The position numbers and the translations under genes are program-made. From positions 1-49,455 of the forward strand of contig DMSQ01000001.1 in NCBI GenBank assembly GCA_003457135.1: a DNA stretch of 49,455 nucleotides, written 5' to 3'. Below, piece by piece: positions 25,378 to 33,978 of this stretch. Numbering within the stretch: the first letter of the stretch is position 1; every line of letters starts with the position of its first letter. Under the pieces are notes generated by a model. It was not told the origin of the DNA and did not search any database. It worked only from the letters and a program-made list of their open reading frames with translations. The DNA comes from Prolixibacteraceae bacterium (lineage in GTDB: Bacteria; Bacteroidota; Bacteroidia; Bacteroidales; Prolixibacteraceae).

Positions 25378-26820
25378 ATGATTCCAGACATAATTGTACG
25401 CATATTCGAATACTTCTTTTTATTTTACACAATAAGTATTTTCAGCACGTATTTTTTGCTGGCTATTGGTTCGGCAAGAGAACTGATTAAAGATCATAAT
25501 CAAGCAAAAAACACGAATTTCGACAGTATCCTCGCTTCACCCTTTGCTCCGATGATCTCTGTCATTGCGCCAGCATTCAACGAATCGCTCAGCATCGTTG
25601 AAAACATTAAGGCGCTGCTTGTGCTCTATTATCCAAGTTTCGAAATCATTGTAGTCAACGATGGCAGTCACGACAATACGCTCGAAAAAGCCATTGAAGC
25701 ATTTGATCTTGAAAAAGTACCCTACGTAGTTGACTATAAAATTCCCTGTAAGGAAATACGCGGGATATACAAATCGAAGAAAAGAGCTTTCAGTAACCTC
25801 ACGATCATTGACAAATATAACGGCGGAAAGGCCGATGCCTTAAACTCAGGGGTCAACATTGCCAAAGGAGAATATTTTATTTCTATTGACGTGGATTCGA
25901 TCATTGATCCGTATGCCCTTCAAAAAATGATAAAGCCCTTTCTGGAAGCTACTGACCGAAAGGTTATAGCAACCGGAGGAGTGATTGGAATCGCAAACTC
26001 CTGTAAAATTGCTGACGGACAGCTCATCGAAATTGATGTTCCCACCAATTTATGGGCCCGGTTCCAGGTTATCGAATATACACGGGCCTTTCTGATGGGC
26101 CGAATGGCCTGGAGCCGTCTCGATGGACTTTTACTTATTTCGGGCGCCCTGGGGCTGTTCGACAAGGAAGTGGCTATTGGTTGCGGCGGATATCTGACCA
26201 CCACCGTTGGGGAAGACATGGAGCTTGTCGTAAGGATGAGGACATACATGTCGAAGAAAAAATTAAAATATAAAGTGGCATACGTCCCCGACCCGCTCTG
26301 CTGGACTGAAGTCCCATCAAATCTAAAGGTGCTTGGGAGACAGAGAAACCGCTGGACGCGTGGAAGCATTGACACCCTGTTTATCCACTGGAACATTTTC
26401 CTAAACCCAAAATACGGGTTTATGGGCTTAGTTTCCCACCCGTTCTGGGTTTTCTTCGAATGGCTTGCCCCCATTGTTGAAACTACTGGTATCCTCTACT
26501 TTATAATTATTGCCATTCTGGGTCAGCCCAACTGGCCATTCTTTTTTGTTATGCTTTTGTTTGTTTACTTTTTTTCCATTATGTTTTCAACCTACGCTAT
26601 TCTATACGACCTGCTGGCTTACCACCGTTACAAACAAAAGCGAATGATCATCAAACTCGTTCTTACAGCCTGGCTCGAACCATTCCTATTTCATCCATTG
26701 GTGGTTTACTGGGCGCTGAGGGGAAATTTTGACTTTTTCATCCGCAGAAAAAAAACCTGGGGAAATATGACGAGAGAAGGATTTAACAACAAGAAGAAAA
26801 AAGGTATTCAGAAAAAATGA
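25378..26820 (+). CDS. Processive family 2 glycosyltransferase (polysaccharide synthase)
   Basis: 480-residue inner-membrane synthase of the BcsA/PgaC/HasA type. An N-terminal TM segment is about residues 8-30. The GT-A domain has VNDGSHDNT (sugar-nucleotide Asp), the DVD triad at 171-173, GED at 278-280 (catalytic base region) and the QxxRW motif QRNRW at 322-326, the hallmark of processive synthases. TM segments at about 355-380, 387-411 and 423-447 would form the export channel. There is no C-terminal PilZ domain, so direct c-di-GMP control as in BcsA is unlikely. The stop overlaps the next gene by 4 bases (ATGA). The polymer made cannot be read from sequence. Confidence 0.92.
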   Translation: MIPDIIVRIFEYFFLFYTISIFSTYFLLAIGSARELIKDHNQAKNTNFDSILASPFAPMISVIAPAFNESLSIVENIKALLVLYYPSFEIIVVNDGSHDNTLEKAIEAFDLEKVPYVVDYKIPCKEIRGIYKSKKRAFSNLTIIDKYNGGKADALNSGVNIAKGEYFISIDVDSIIDPYALQKMIKPFLEATDRKVIATGGVIGIANSCKIADGQLIEIDVPTNLWARFQVIEYTRAFLMGRMAWSRLDGLLLISGALGLFDKEVAIGCGGYLTTTVGEDMELVVRMRTYMSKKKLKYKVAYVPDPLCWTEVPSNLKVLGRQRNRWTRGSIDTLFIHWNIFLNPKYGFMGLVSHPFWVFFEWLAPIVETTGILYFIIIAILGQPNWPFFFVMLLFVYFFSIMFSTYAILYDLLAYHRYKQKRMIIKLVLTAWLEPFLFHPLVVYWALRGNFDFFIRRKKTWGNMTREGFNNKKKKGIQKK

Positions 26821-28088
26821 AAGATATGAACCGGTTAAAATCAAATATTCGACTTAAACTATTTCCACGACTTTTTCTATTGGCAGCTGTTTTGTTGCTG
26901 AATGGAGTGTGGCTTAGCGTATCTGCCCAGTCGTACGAGGAAGCAAGGAGTTTGGCGTTGAGCGGTGAACGGGCTAAAGCCCGCCAACTCTGCAGAGCAA
27001 TTCTGGCCCAAGGCTATAATTCGGATGTTGCTTTACTGCTTGGCAGAACCTACGCATGGGACGGTATGTACGACTCGACCAGGATTGTACTGAATCTGGT
27101 ATTAGCCCAAAATGCAGACAATATGGAAGCCCTGGATGCTTTTGCTGATGTTGAATATTGGTCGGAAAACTATGAAAAGGCCATTGAATATTGTGATATG
27201 GCTTTAAAAAAAGACTCAACTAACGAAGATTTCTTGTTTAAGAAAGCCCGAATTCTGCACAGTAGCGAAAAATATGAGGAGGCCGTTTTAACACTTGAAA
27301 AAATAATCCGGATAAATTCGTCGAATCCTGAAGCGATAAAGAAACTTAAGGAATTCAGACTTGATGTCATGAAAAACAGGATCAGGCTGAATTACACCAT
27401 CGATCAGTTTGACAAGTCATTTAATCGCGACCCCTGGCAGGTTGTGGCTTTGTCGTATGGCCGTAAAACTAAACTTGGAACGGTGATTGCTCGCGTAAAT
27501 GTGGCCAAAAGGTTTGGCAATACCGGTCTTCAGTACGAGATGGATGCCTATCCCAAAATTAGTGAAAACAATTACGGTTATCTGAATTATGGATTTTCAC
27601 AAAGTTCTGTTTTTCCTGAAAACCGTATTGGCGCCGAATGGTATCATAATTTCCCGAAAGCTTTCGAAGGCTCGGTTGGGATAAGAACTTTATTTTTCAG
27701 TAGTTCGGATGTGACAATTTACACAGCAACACTGGGGAAATACATCAGCAATTACTGGATTTCACTTCGGTCGTTTGTAACTCCAGGATCTGACGGAACT
27801 TCCGTTTCCGGGTTTTTACAAATGAGGCGCTACTTTTCAGATCCTGAGAATTATATCGGGTTACGTCTGGGCTATGGAGTTTCTCCCGACGAAAATCAAA
27901 ATCTGGTTAATCCCGATGCAAGCTCCAGGTTGAAATTAAAAACACGATCGGTCCGACTGGAATTCAACCACCTTATCAATCATGTCTGGATTATTAATCC
28001 TTATGTTGCATGGGGTGGAGAGGAGCTTCAACCCGGAAATTATTCTGGCTATTATACCTTTGACATCAGTATTACCCGACTTTTTTAG
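26817..28088 (+). CDS. TPR and YaiO-family outer-membrane beta-barrel protein
   Basis: 423 residues with a signal peptide (about 15-40, ending LSVSAQ). TPR-like helical repeats run to about residue 180 (EEARSLALSGERAKARQLCR, NYEKAIEYCDMALKK, KYEEAVLTLEKIIRIN). The rest is a beta-barrel of alternating residues ending in FDISITRLF with a terminal Phe. This TPR-plus-barrel plan recalls PgaA, BcsC and AlgK/AlgE, which guide polysaccharide through the periplasm and outer membrane; the barrel fits the YaiO family. It overlaps the synthase gene by 4 bases, which strongly suggests a joint function in polymer export. Confidence 0.85.
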   Translation: MKDMNRLKSNIRLKLFPRLFLLAAVLLLNGVWLSVSAQSYEEARSLALSGERAKARQLCRAILAQGYNSDVALLLGRTYAWDGMYDSTRIVLNLVLAQNADNMEALDAFADVEYWSENYEKAIEYCDMALKKDSTNEDFLFKKARILHSSEKYEEAVLTLEKIIRINSSNPEAIKKLKEFRLDVMKNRIRLNYTIDQFDKSFNRDPWQVVALSYGRKTKLGTVIARVNVAKRFGNTGLQYEMDAYPKISENNYGYLNYGFSQSSVFPENRIGAEWYHNFPKAFEGSVGIRTLFFSSSDVTIYTATLGKYISNYWISLRSFVTPGSDGTSVSGFLQMRRYFSDPENYIGLRLGYGVSPDENQNLVNPDASSRLKLKTRSVRLEFNHLINHVWIINPYVAWGGEELQPGNYSGYYTFDISITRLF

Positions 28089-28097
28089 AATTTTAAT

Positions 28098-30116
28098 ATG
28101 GCTAATTTCAAAGAATCAATTCAGCTTGTTTTCAGATCATTAAGGCGTTTCCTGAGCCTGAGCTTTATTCTGGCTTCCATGATACTGATGGTTCGTCTTT
28201 ACGAAATAGTCATTACATCTAATTTTTCAAATTACCCATTCGGAAGCTTCATGATATTGCTGAAAGGTTTAAAATATGATTTGATTTTGTACCTTCAGTT
28301 ATCGGCGGTTCTCATGGTTCCATTTCTGGTCATCGCCTATTTCAGTCAAAAAGCAGCCCGGTATTTTTTTACCATTGTAAGTGTTCTGCTGGTGCTGGGC
28401 GATATATTGCTTCTTCAATATTTCGCTGCTGCCCGTGTACCGCTGGGCGCCGACTTGCTTGGATATTCACTGGCCGAAATCAGGCATACTTTGGGTGCTT
28501 CAAATGAATTAAATATCTTTCCGTTCATCGTTATTTTTCTATATCTGGCCTTCATGGTGAGAACATTTCTTAAGCATGTATATTTTAAGCTAAAACCATG
28601 GGCGATAGCTGTAATAACTGTTTTGATTCTTTGTTCTCTTTTGCCAATCAAACAGTTAGAGCCAAATCCTTCAAAATTCGATAACGAATTCAGTTTGTTT
28701 ATGACAACCAACAAGTTTGGTTTTTTCGCACAAAGTGTTTCAACACACCTCCTGCACAAAGGAACGCTTAACAAACAACCTTTTACCTTTAACACGGTAG
28801 TTTCTTCTCCTGAAGGAAATCCATTTACATACATTAATCCTGAATATCCTTTTCTGCATCAGGAAACCACTCCCGATGTTTTGGGTGAATATTTCAATTT
28901 AGGGGAAACTCCGCCAAACATTGTTCTGGTCATTGTTGAAAGTCTGGGACGGGCTTACAGCGGGCAGAATGCCTATCTGGGAAGTTTTACTCCTTTTCTG
29001 GATTCATTAATGCAGAAAAGTTTGTATTGGGAAAACTGCCTGAGTACATCCGGACGAACTTTTCAGGTTTTTCCAGCCACTCTGGCATCATTGCCTTTTG
29101 GCGAACATGGATTTGCTGAGTTGGAAGACAAAATGCCCGATCATATTAGTTTAATCAGTATTTTAAAGAAACAAGCCGGATACAGCAGTAGTTTTGTATA
29201 TGGCGGTGAGGCCGAATTTGATAAAATGGATGCTTTCTTAAACCGACAAGGCATCGATCAGATTATAGACAGCCGGAAATTTGGAGCCGACTACACCAAG
29301 CTTCCCGCTTCTGCTAATGGTTTTTCATGGGGTTTTGGAGATCACGAAATTTTTCGCAGGTATCTGGAAGACCTGAGGACCAAATCGGATACTCCACGAA
29401 TGGATGTGATGCTGACAATTGCCATGCACGATCCGTTTAATATTCCCGATCAGGAAAATTTCAACCACAAATTTGATGTCCGGCTTGAAGGACTGAAACT
29501 AAGCGAACAAATAAAATCATTCGATCAACAATACGTCAAACAATTGGCTTCAGTCCTTTATTTCGATGAATCAATTCGCTATTTTTTCAGCGAATTCAGT
29601 AAAATGAAAGAATTTGCCAATACGATTTTTATCATCACCGGCGATCACCGGATGCCTGAAATTCCGATCAGCTCCCAGATTGACCGCTTTCATGTGCCGT
29701 TGGTAATTTATTCGCCAATGTTGAAAAAAACTGAGAAGTTCTCCTCAATTGTTACCCACTTCGACATTACACCTTCGTTAATTGCCATGCTCAACGGTGC
29801 AAAATATATCAAACGTCCAACGGTTGCATCGTGGATTGGCCATGGATTGGATAATTCAGTTGACTTCCGGAGCCTGCAAACTTATCCGTTAATGCGGAAT
29901 AAGAACGAAATTCTTGATCTTTTAAGTGAAGATATTTTCTTGTCGAGCCAAACCGTTTATCAGATTTCGACTGATTTGAACATTGACCCACTGGAAAATG
30001 ACGATCGTCAAATACAGCTTAAAGATGAACTGGATAATTTTATCCGGAAAAATAATTACGCCTGTAAAAACAACAAGCTGGTTCCCGATTCACTGAAGTC
30101 ATATAATATGCCGTAG
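28098..30116 (+). CDS. LtaS-like sulfatase-superfamily phosphotransferase
   Basis: 672 residues. About five N-terminal TM segments (roughly 20-45, 62-82, 88-108, 140-157, 167-185) precede an extracytoplasmic alkaline-phosphatase-superfamily domain. Catalytic residues can be placed: metal ligand E281 in VIVESLGRAYSG, nucleophile T321 in TSGRTFQVFPATLASLPFG, H444 in AMHDPF, and D516/H517 in TGDHRMPE. This is the arrangement of lipoteichoic-acid synthase and of phosphoglycerol and phosphoethanolamine transferases (LtaS, MdoB/OpgB, EptA). It follows the barrel gene by 9 bases, so it likely decorates the exported polymer or an envelope glycolipid. The donor is unknown. Confidence 0.88.
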   Translation: MANFKESIQLVFRSLRRFLSLSFILASMILMVRLYEIVITSNFSNYPFGSFMILLKGLKYDLILYLQLSAVLMVPFLVIAYFSQKAARYFFTIVSVLLVLGDILLLQYFAAARVPLGADLLGYSLAEIRHTLGASNELNIFPFIVIFLYLAFMVRTFLKHVYFKLKPWAIAVITVLILCSLLPIKQLEPNPSKFDNEFSLFMTTNKFGFFAQSVSTHLLHKGTLNKQPFTFNTVVSSPEGNPFTYINPEYPFLHQETTPDVLGEYFNLGETPPNIVLVIVESLGRAYSGQNAYLGSFTPFLDSLMQKSLYWENCLSTSGRTFQVFPATLASLPFGEHGFAELEDKMPDHISLISILKKQAGYSSSFVYGGEAEFDKMDAFLNRQGIDQIIDSRKFGADYTKLPASANGFSWGFGDHEIFRRYLEDLRTKSDTPRMDVMLTIAMHDPFNIPDQENFNHKFDVRLEGLKLSEQIKSFDQQYVKQLASVLYFDESIRYFFSEFSKMKEFANTIFIITGDHRMPEIPISSQIDRFHVPLVIYSPMLKKTEKFSSIVTHFDITPSLIAMLNGAKYIKRPTVASWIGHGLDNSVDFRSLQTYPLMRNKNEILDLLSEDIFLSSQTVYQISTDLNIDPLENDDRQIQLKDELDNFIRKNNYACKNNKLVPDSLKSYNMP

Positions 30117-30159
30117 TTACCCAGACTGTGCATTCTGGTAAACTTCATAAAAAAGTATT

Positions 30160-30225
30160 CAGTGTTCAATCCCAGTGTTCAGTCTTAGCGCTTTTTTCTG
30201 TAAACTGCGACTGTAAACTGCGACT
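30160..30225. repeat. Short 13-base-period repeats
   Basis: CAGTGTTCA occurs at 30160 and again 13 bases later at 30173, and CTGTAAACTGCGA is repeated in tandem at 30198-30210 and 30211-30223. The segment lies between the convergent ends of the LtaS-like gene and kdsB and is non-coding. Confidence 0.75.
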
Positions 30226-30260
30226 TTTTTTATCTTCAGATTTTCAAATTCTCAAATATT

Positions 30261-31004
30261 TTAGGCCAATAAAAACTTTTGCGCCTGTACCAGATCTTCA
30301 GGCGTATCAATCCCAATATTTTCAAAAAGTGTTTGTGCTGTTTTAATGCGGTACCCGTTTTCGAGCCATCGCAGTTGTTCGAGCGATTCAGCTTTTTCCA
30401 AAATACCGATAGGCAATTTGGTCAGTTCCAGCAAAATATCGAACCGATAGGCGTACATACCAATGTGGCTGTAAAAGGTATTCCTGCTGATCCATTCCCC
30501 GGGTTGGCAATCGCGTACAAAAGGAATGGGTGAACGGCTGAAATATATGGCTTCCTGATTCTTATTGATCACCACTTTCGGGCGATTGATATTGGTAATT
30601 TCAGCAGCATTTGTAATCGGTTTGATGAGTGTGGCAATTTCGGTTTCAGGAGAAAGAAAACAGTCCTTCAGTCCTTCAATCTGTTCAGCCTTGATAAACG
30701 GTTCGTCGCCCTGAATATTGACGACCACCTCAAACTTCAAATGTCCGGATAGTTTTTGGGCAGCTTCGGCACATCGGTCAGTTCCACTTTGGTGATTGGC
30801 CGAAGTGTAAACAGCCTTTCCGCCAAAAGCCTCAACTGCCTGATAAATCTGTTCATCGTCGGTAGCTACATAAACTTCGTCAAGCGCTTTTTTGGCATTT
30901 TCGTAAACCCACTGAATGATTGGTTTTTCTCCCAAATGAGCCAGTGGTTTTCCCGGAAAACGGGTTGATTGATAACGAGCTGGGATAATTCCAATAAAGT
31001 TCAT
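30261..31004 (-). CDS. kdsB: 3-deoxy-manno-octulosonate cytidylyltransferase
   Basis: Makes CMP-Kdo for lipopolysaccharide inner core. The 247-residue protein has the N-terminal nucleotide-binding loop IPARYQSTRFPGKPLA, the conserved QGDEPF motif and HIGMYAYR, all typical of KdsB. It starts at MNFIGIIPARYQSTR and is divergent from the sigma-54 activator. It confirms a Gram-negative, LPS-bearing host. Confidence 0.96.
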   Translation of the reverse strand: MNFIGIIPARYQSTRFPGKPLAHLGEKPIIQWVYENAKKALDEVYVATDDEQIYQAVEAFGGKAVYTSANHQSGTDRCAEAAQKLSGHLKFEVVVNIQGDEPFIKAEQIEGLKDCFLSPETEIATLIKPITNAAEITNINRPKVVINKNQEAIYFSRSPIPFVRDCQPGEWISRNTFYSHIGMYAYRFDILLELTKLPIGILEKAESLEQLRWLENGYRIKTAQTLFENIGIDTPEDLVQAQKFLLA

Positions 31005-31034
31005 TGTTTAAACAGTACTTAAAGGTTAAAATTG

Positions 31035-31042
31035 TAATTTTG
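31035..31042 (+). promoter_or_regulatory. -7 box of the sigma-54 activator operon
   Basis: TAATTTTG matches TAnnTTTG exactly and lies 25 bases before the ATG at 31068. The nearest upstream TTG (31004) is 28 bases away, longer than usual. Confidence 0.4.
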
Positions 31043-31067
31043 CAAAGTTAAACATATTGTCCGTACA

Positions 31068-32300
31068 ATGGATATTCAGGAAATAAAACAACGCTTTGGA
31101 ATTATTGGCAGTTCGCCCGCATTGCTTCATGTGATCGAAATTGCCGTTCAGGTGGCGCCCACCGATCTTTCGGTTTTGATAACCGGCGAGAGCGGAACAG
31201 GAAAAGAATCCTTTCCTCAAATTATCCACCAGTTTTCGGCACGTAAACATGGAAAATACATTGCCGTAAACTGTGGCGCTATTCCTGAAGGAACCATTGA
31301 TTCGGAACTTTTCGGACACGAAAAAGGATCGTTTACCGGTGCCCTGGCCGATCGGAAAGGTTATTTTGAAGAATCCGACGGAGGAACCATTTTCCTTGAT
31401 GAAATTGGAGAACTGCCGCTTTCAACCCAGGTTCGCCTGCTCCGTGTTCTTGAAGCCGGTGAATTCATGAAAGTTGGTTCGTCGAAAGTACTCAAAACCA
31501 ATGTGCGTGTGGTTGCCGCTACCAATTTAAACATTCCGGAGGCCATCGAAAAAGGAAAATTCCGCGAAGATTTGTACTATCGTTTAAATACAGTGCCAAT
31601 CAGGGTATTGCCACTACGCGACCGTACCGAAGATGTTCACCTGCTTTTCCGCAAATTCGCCTCCGATTTTGCCGACAAATACCGCATGCCGGCCATCAGG
31701 CTCGATAATGAGGCTGTTTCTGTTTTACTCGATTATCATTGGCCCGGAAATGTCCGTCAATTAAAAAATATCACAGAGCAGATTTCCATTATTGAAAAGG
31801 AAAGACTGATTGACGCCAAAACCCTGAGGCATTATATTCCAATACACCGCGAAAGCAAATTACCTGCCTTATATCACGGTGTTGATGAGAAAACCTTTTC
31901 TTCGGAACGCGAAATCCTATACCAGATTCTGTTCGACATGAAAAAAGACATGAACGACCTGAAAAAACTGGTCCATGATATTCTTCAGAATGAAACAGCA
32001 GGGGCTAATGTTCATGACGATAATGCCCAATTGATCCGCAAACTTTATCAAACCGAAAACGGTAATTATATTCCTGACCAACCTGCACCCAACCGGGGCA
32101 CCATAAAACCTGCCGTTCATGAAAATATTTATGACACCGAAGAATTCATTGAAGAATCCTTGTCGCTTGAAGATAAGGAAGTGGAAATGATTCGGAAATC
32201 GCTCGAAAAACACAAAGGCAAACGTAAATATGCTGCCCGCGAACTGGGCATCTCGGAACGAACCTTATACCGGAAAATCAAAGAATACAACATTGACTAA
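31068..32300 (+). CDS. Sigma-54-dependent transcriptional activator without receiver
   Basis: 410-residue AAA+ activator of sigma-54 RNA polymerase. It starts almost directly with the AAA+ domain: Walker A GESGTGKE (40-47), the sigma-54 contact loop GSFTGA (87-92, the Ser variant of GAFTGA), Walker B GGTIFLDEIGE and the sensor motif LNTVPIRVLPLRDR. A linker of about 120 residues with KKDMNDLKKLVHDIL follows. A Fis-type HTH ends the protein (KYAARELGISERTLYRKIKE). There is no N-terminal receiver, GAF or PAS domain, so activity must be controlled by abundance or by the linker. It is co-directional with lptE, a TPR gene and secG, with gaps of 2-11 bases, an arrangement I recall as conserved in Bacteroidota. 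Confidence 0.93.
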   Translation: MDIQEIKQRFGIIGSSPALLHVIEIAVQVAPTDLSVLITGESGTGKESFPQIIHQFSARKHGKYIAVNCGAIPEGTIDSELFGHEKGSFTGALADRKGYFEESDGGTIFLDEIGELPLSTQVRLLRVLEAGEFMKVGSSKVLKTNVRVVAATNLNIPEAIEKGKFREDLYYRLNTVPIRVLPLRDRTEDVHLLFRKFASDFADKYRMPAIRLDNEAVSVLLDYHWPGNVRQLKNITEQISIIEKERLIDAKTLRHYIPIHRESKLPALYHGVDEKTFSSEREILYQILFDMKKDMNDLKKLVHDILQNETAGANVHDDNAQLIRKLYQTENGNYIPDQPAPNRGTIKPAVHENIYDTEEFIEESLSLEDKEVEMIRKSLEKHKGKRKYAARELGISERTLYRKIKEYNID

Positions 32301-32302
32301 CC

Positions 32303-32821
32303 ATGACAAAACGGAGCGCCATATTTATCTTGTTTTCAGTCTTCCTCTTTGCGGTCGTATTTACGGCATGTAAAATAAGCTATTCCTTTACCGGTGCGTC
32401 TATTGCTCCTAATGTGAAGACTTTTACTGTTGAATATTTCCCCAATCGTGCCCGACTGGTAAATCCGAACCTAAGCCAACAATTAACCGATGGATTACAG
32501 GACAAACTGATCAGGCAAACCTCGCTGAACCAGATTTCTGAAAATGGCGACCTTGAGTTCACCGGACAGATAACCGATTATGAAGTCAGGCCAATGAATA
32601 TTCAGGAGGGCGACCTTGCTGCACAAAACAGATTAACTGTATCAATTAAAGTAAAATATACCAACAATAAAGAACACGATCAGGATTGGGAGAAAACGTT
32701 TACAGCTTTCGAAGATTTTGACAGTAACCGATCGCTCAGCGATGCTGAAGAAACCCTTGTTGCCGAAATCATCAAAAAACTAACCGACGACATTTTTAAT
32801 GCATCAATAGCCAATTGGTAA
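32303..32821 (+). CDS. lptE: LptE-family lipopolysaccharide assembly lipoprotein
   Basis: 172-residue lipoprotein with lipobox FTACK (Cys at 23). The mature domain TFTVEYFPNRARLVNPNLSQ, the LQDKLIRQTSLNQIS helix and the strand DLEFTGQITDYEVRP fit the Bacteroidota LptE-like family, which helps LptD insert LPS at the outer membrane. It starts 2 bases after the sigma-54 activator and ends 3 bases before the TPR gene. Assignment rests on family pattern and gene order. Confidence 0.85.
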   Translation: MTKRSAIFILFSVFLFAVVFTACKISYSFTGASIAPNVKTFTVEYFPNRARLVNPNLSQQLTDGLQDKLIRQTSLNQISENGDLEFTGQITDYEVRPMNIQEGDLAAQNRLTVSIKVKYTNNKEHDQDWEKTFTAFEDFDSNRSLSDAEETLVAEIIKKLTDDIFNASIANW

Positions 32822-32824
32822 CCT

Positions 32825-33493
32825 ATGACAGCCGACCAGATCATCCATTATATACAAGCTCCCGGAAAGTTAAATGTAGAAACACTTCCTCTCCTGAAAG
32901 AGATGATCGGGAATCATCCTGCATTCGAAGCCGGATGGATTCTCTATCTTAAAAATCTGAAAAACCTGAACGATCCGTCCTTCGGTCAGGAATTGATTCA
33001 TGCAGCCCTCCACATTCAGGACCGCCGAAAATTATACCTGTTCCTGAACGAAAAATCCAGCGAAACTGAATTGAACCAGGATGGCGCTACTGAAACCTCC
33101 GTGAGCCAGGAGCCTGATATCTATAGCCTGATATTTCCATCCGGATATCAACTGGAAACACAGGCAAACAAAGAAGAAACAATGGGTGAAACAGCCCGGC
33201 AGCTTCACGAGAAATCAGGGAAAAAGATAAGTTTGATTGAAAAATTTCTGGAGGCTCAACCAAAGATGCCTCCGATAAAAGATACCGAAACAGGTTCACC
33301 AATGGACAGCCAACCGCAACATGAAGTAGAAACTGATGATTTGGTGACCGAAACACTGGCTTTAATCTATTCTCAGCAGGGTTACTATAAAAAAGCCATA
33401 CAGATATTTGAAAAGTTAAGTTTGAAATATCCGGAAAAAAGTACTTACTTTGCCGGTCAGATTGAAAAAATCAAAAATTTAATGACCAATTAA
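32825..33493 (+). CDS. TPR-containing hypothetical protein
   Basis: 222 residues, cytoplasmic by lack of signal or TM segments. The N-terminal third (MTADQIIHYIQAPGKLNVET) is helical, a charged variable middle follows, and a C-terminal TPR-like unit is TLALIYSQQGYYKKAIQIFE and LKYPEKSTYFAGQIEKI. The position between lptE and secG is one I associate with Bacteroidota genomes. No enzymatic motif is visible. Confidence 0.8.
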   Translation: MTADQIIHYIQAPGKLNVETLPLLKEMIGNHPAFEAGWILYLKNLKNLNDPSFGQELIHAALHIQDRRKLYLFLNEKSSETELNQDGATETSVSQEPDIYSLIFPSGYQLETQANKEETMGETARQLHEKSGKKISLIEKFLEAQPKMPPIKDTETGSPMDSQPQHEVETDDLVTETLALIYSQQGYYKKAIQIFEKLSLKYPEKSTYFAGQIEKIKNLMTN

Positions 33494-33504
33494 TTCATAT
33501 TAAC

Positions 33505-33873
33505 ATGTACACACTGATTATCGTTTTATTATTCATTACTTGTATCTTACTCATTTTGATCGTATTGGTCCAGAACTCAAAGGGCGGAGGTTTGGCAAGT
33601 AATTTTCAGGCTTCCAATCAGATCATGGGTGTCCGCAAAACTGCCGACTTCCTCGAAAAAGCTACCTGGGTTTTAGCCGGTGCATTGTTGCTTTTTTCCA
33701 TTACAGGCAGTGCAATTATTGCAGGTGAAAATAAACAGGCAGGTGGCGAGTCTGCAATTAAAGATAAGATCGAAAACGCGATTGATCCCAATCAGGTGCC
33801 GAGTTTCCCTGCACCTGCCGATGCTGCTACTTCTCCTGCAACAACAAATGCTGTACCTGATTCTACCAAATAA
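33505..33873 (+). CDS. secG: Protein translocase subunit SecG
   Basis: Auxiliary subunit of the SecYEG channel. The 122-residue protein has two TM segments (about 3-22 and 51-72) and the conserved loop LVQNSKGGGLASNFQASNQ between them, which is diagnostic for SecG. A hydrophilic, proline/alanine-rich tail follows, as usual in Bacteroidota. A strong hairpin terminator lies 43 bases after the stop. Confidence 0.94.
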   Translation: MYTLIIVLLFITCILLILIVLVQNSKGGGLASNFQASNQIMGVRKTADFLEKATWVLAGALLLFSITGSAIIAGENKQAGGESAIKDKIENAIDPNQVPSFPAPADAATSPATTNAVPDSTK

Positions 33874-33915
33874 ACAAACCTCATCAGGGTAAAATCTGAA
33901 ATACTTATAACTGAA

Positions 33916-33949
33916 AGTCTTCAATGTAACTCATTGAAGACTTTTTTTT
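33916..33949 (+). terminator. Terminator after secG
   Basis: AGTCTTCAATG (33916-33926) pairs exactly with CATTGAAGACT around TAACT, followed by a T run. It closes the sigma-54 activator-lptE-TPR-secG operon. Confidence 0.9.
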
Positions 33950-33978
33950 CAACTTCCTCTCCCTTAAACTAACAAATC

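Noticed and set aside
30160..30225. CRISPR-like array
   Set aside because: Units are only 13 bases, in two copies, and without spacers; no cas genes are present.
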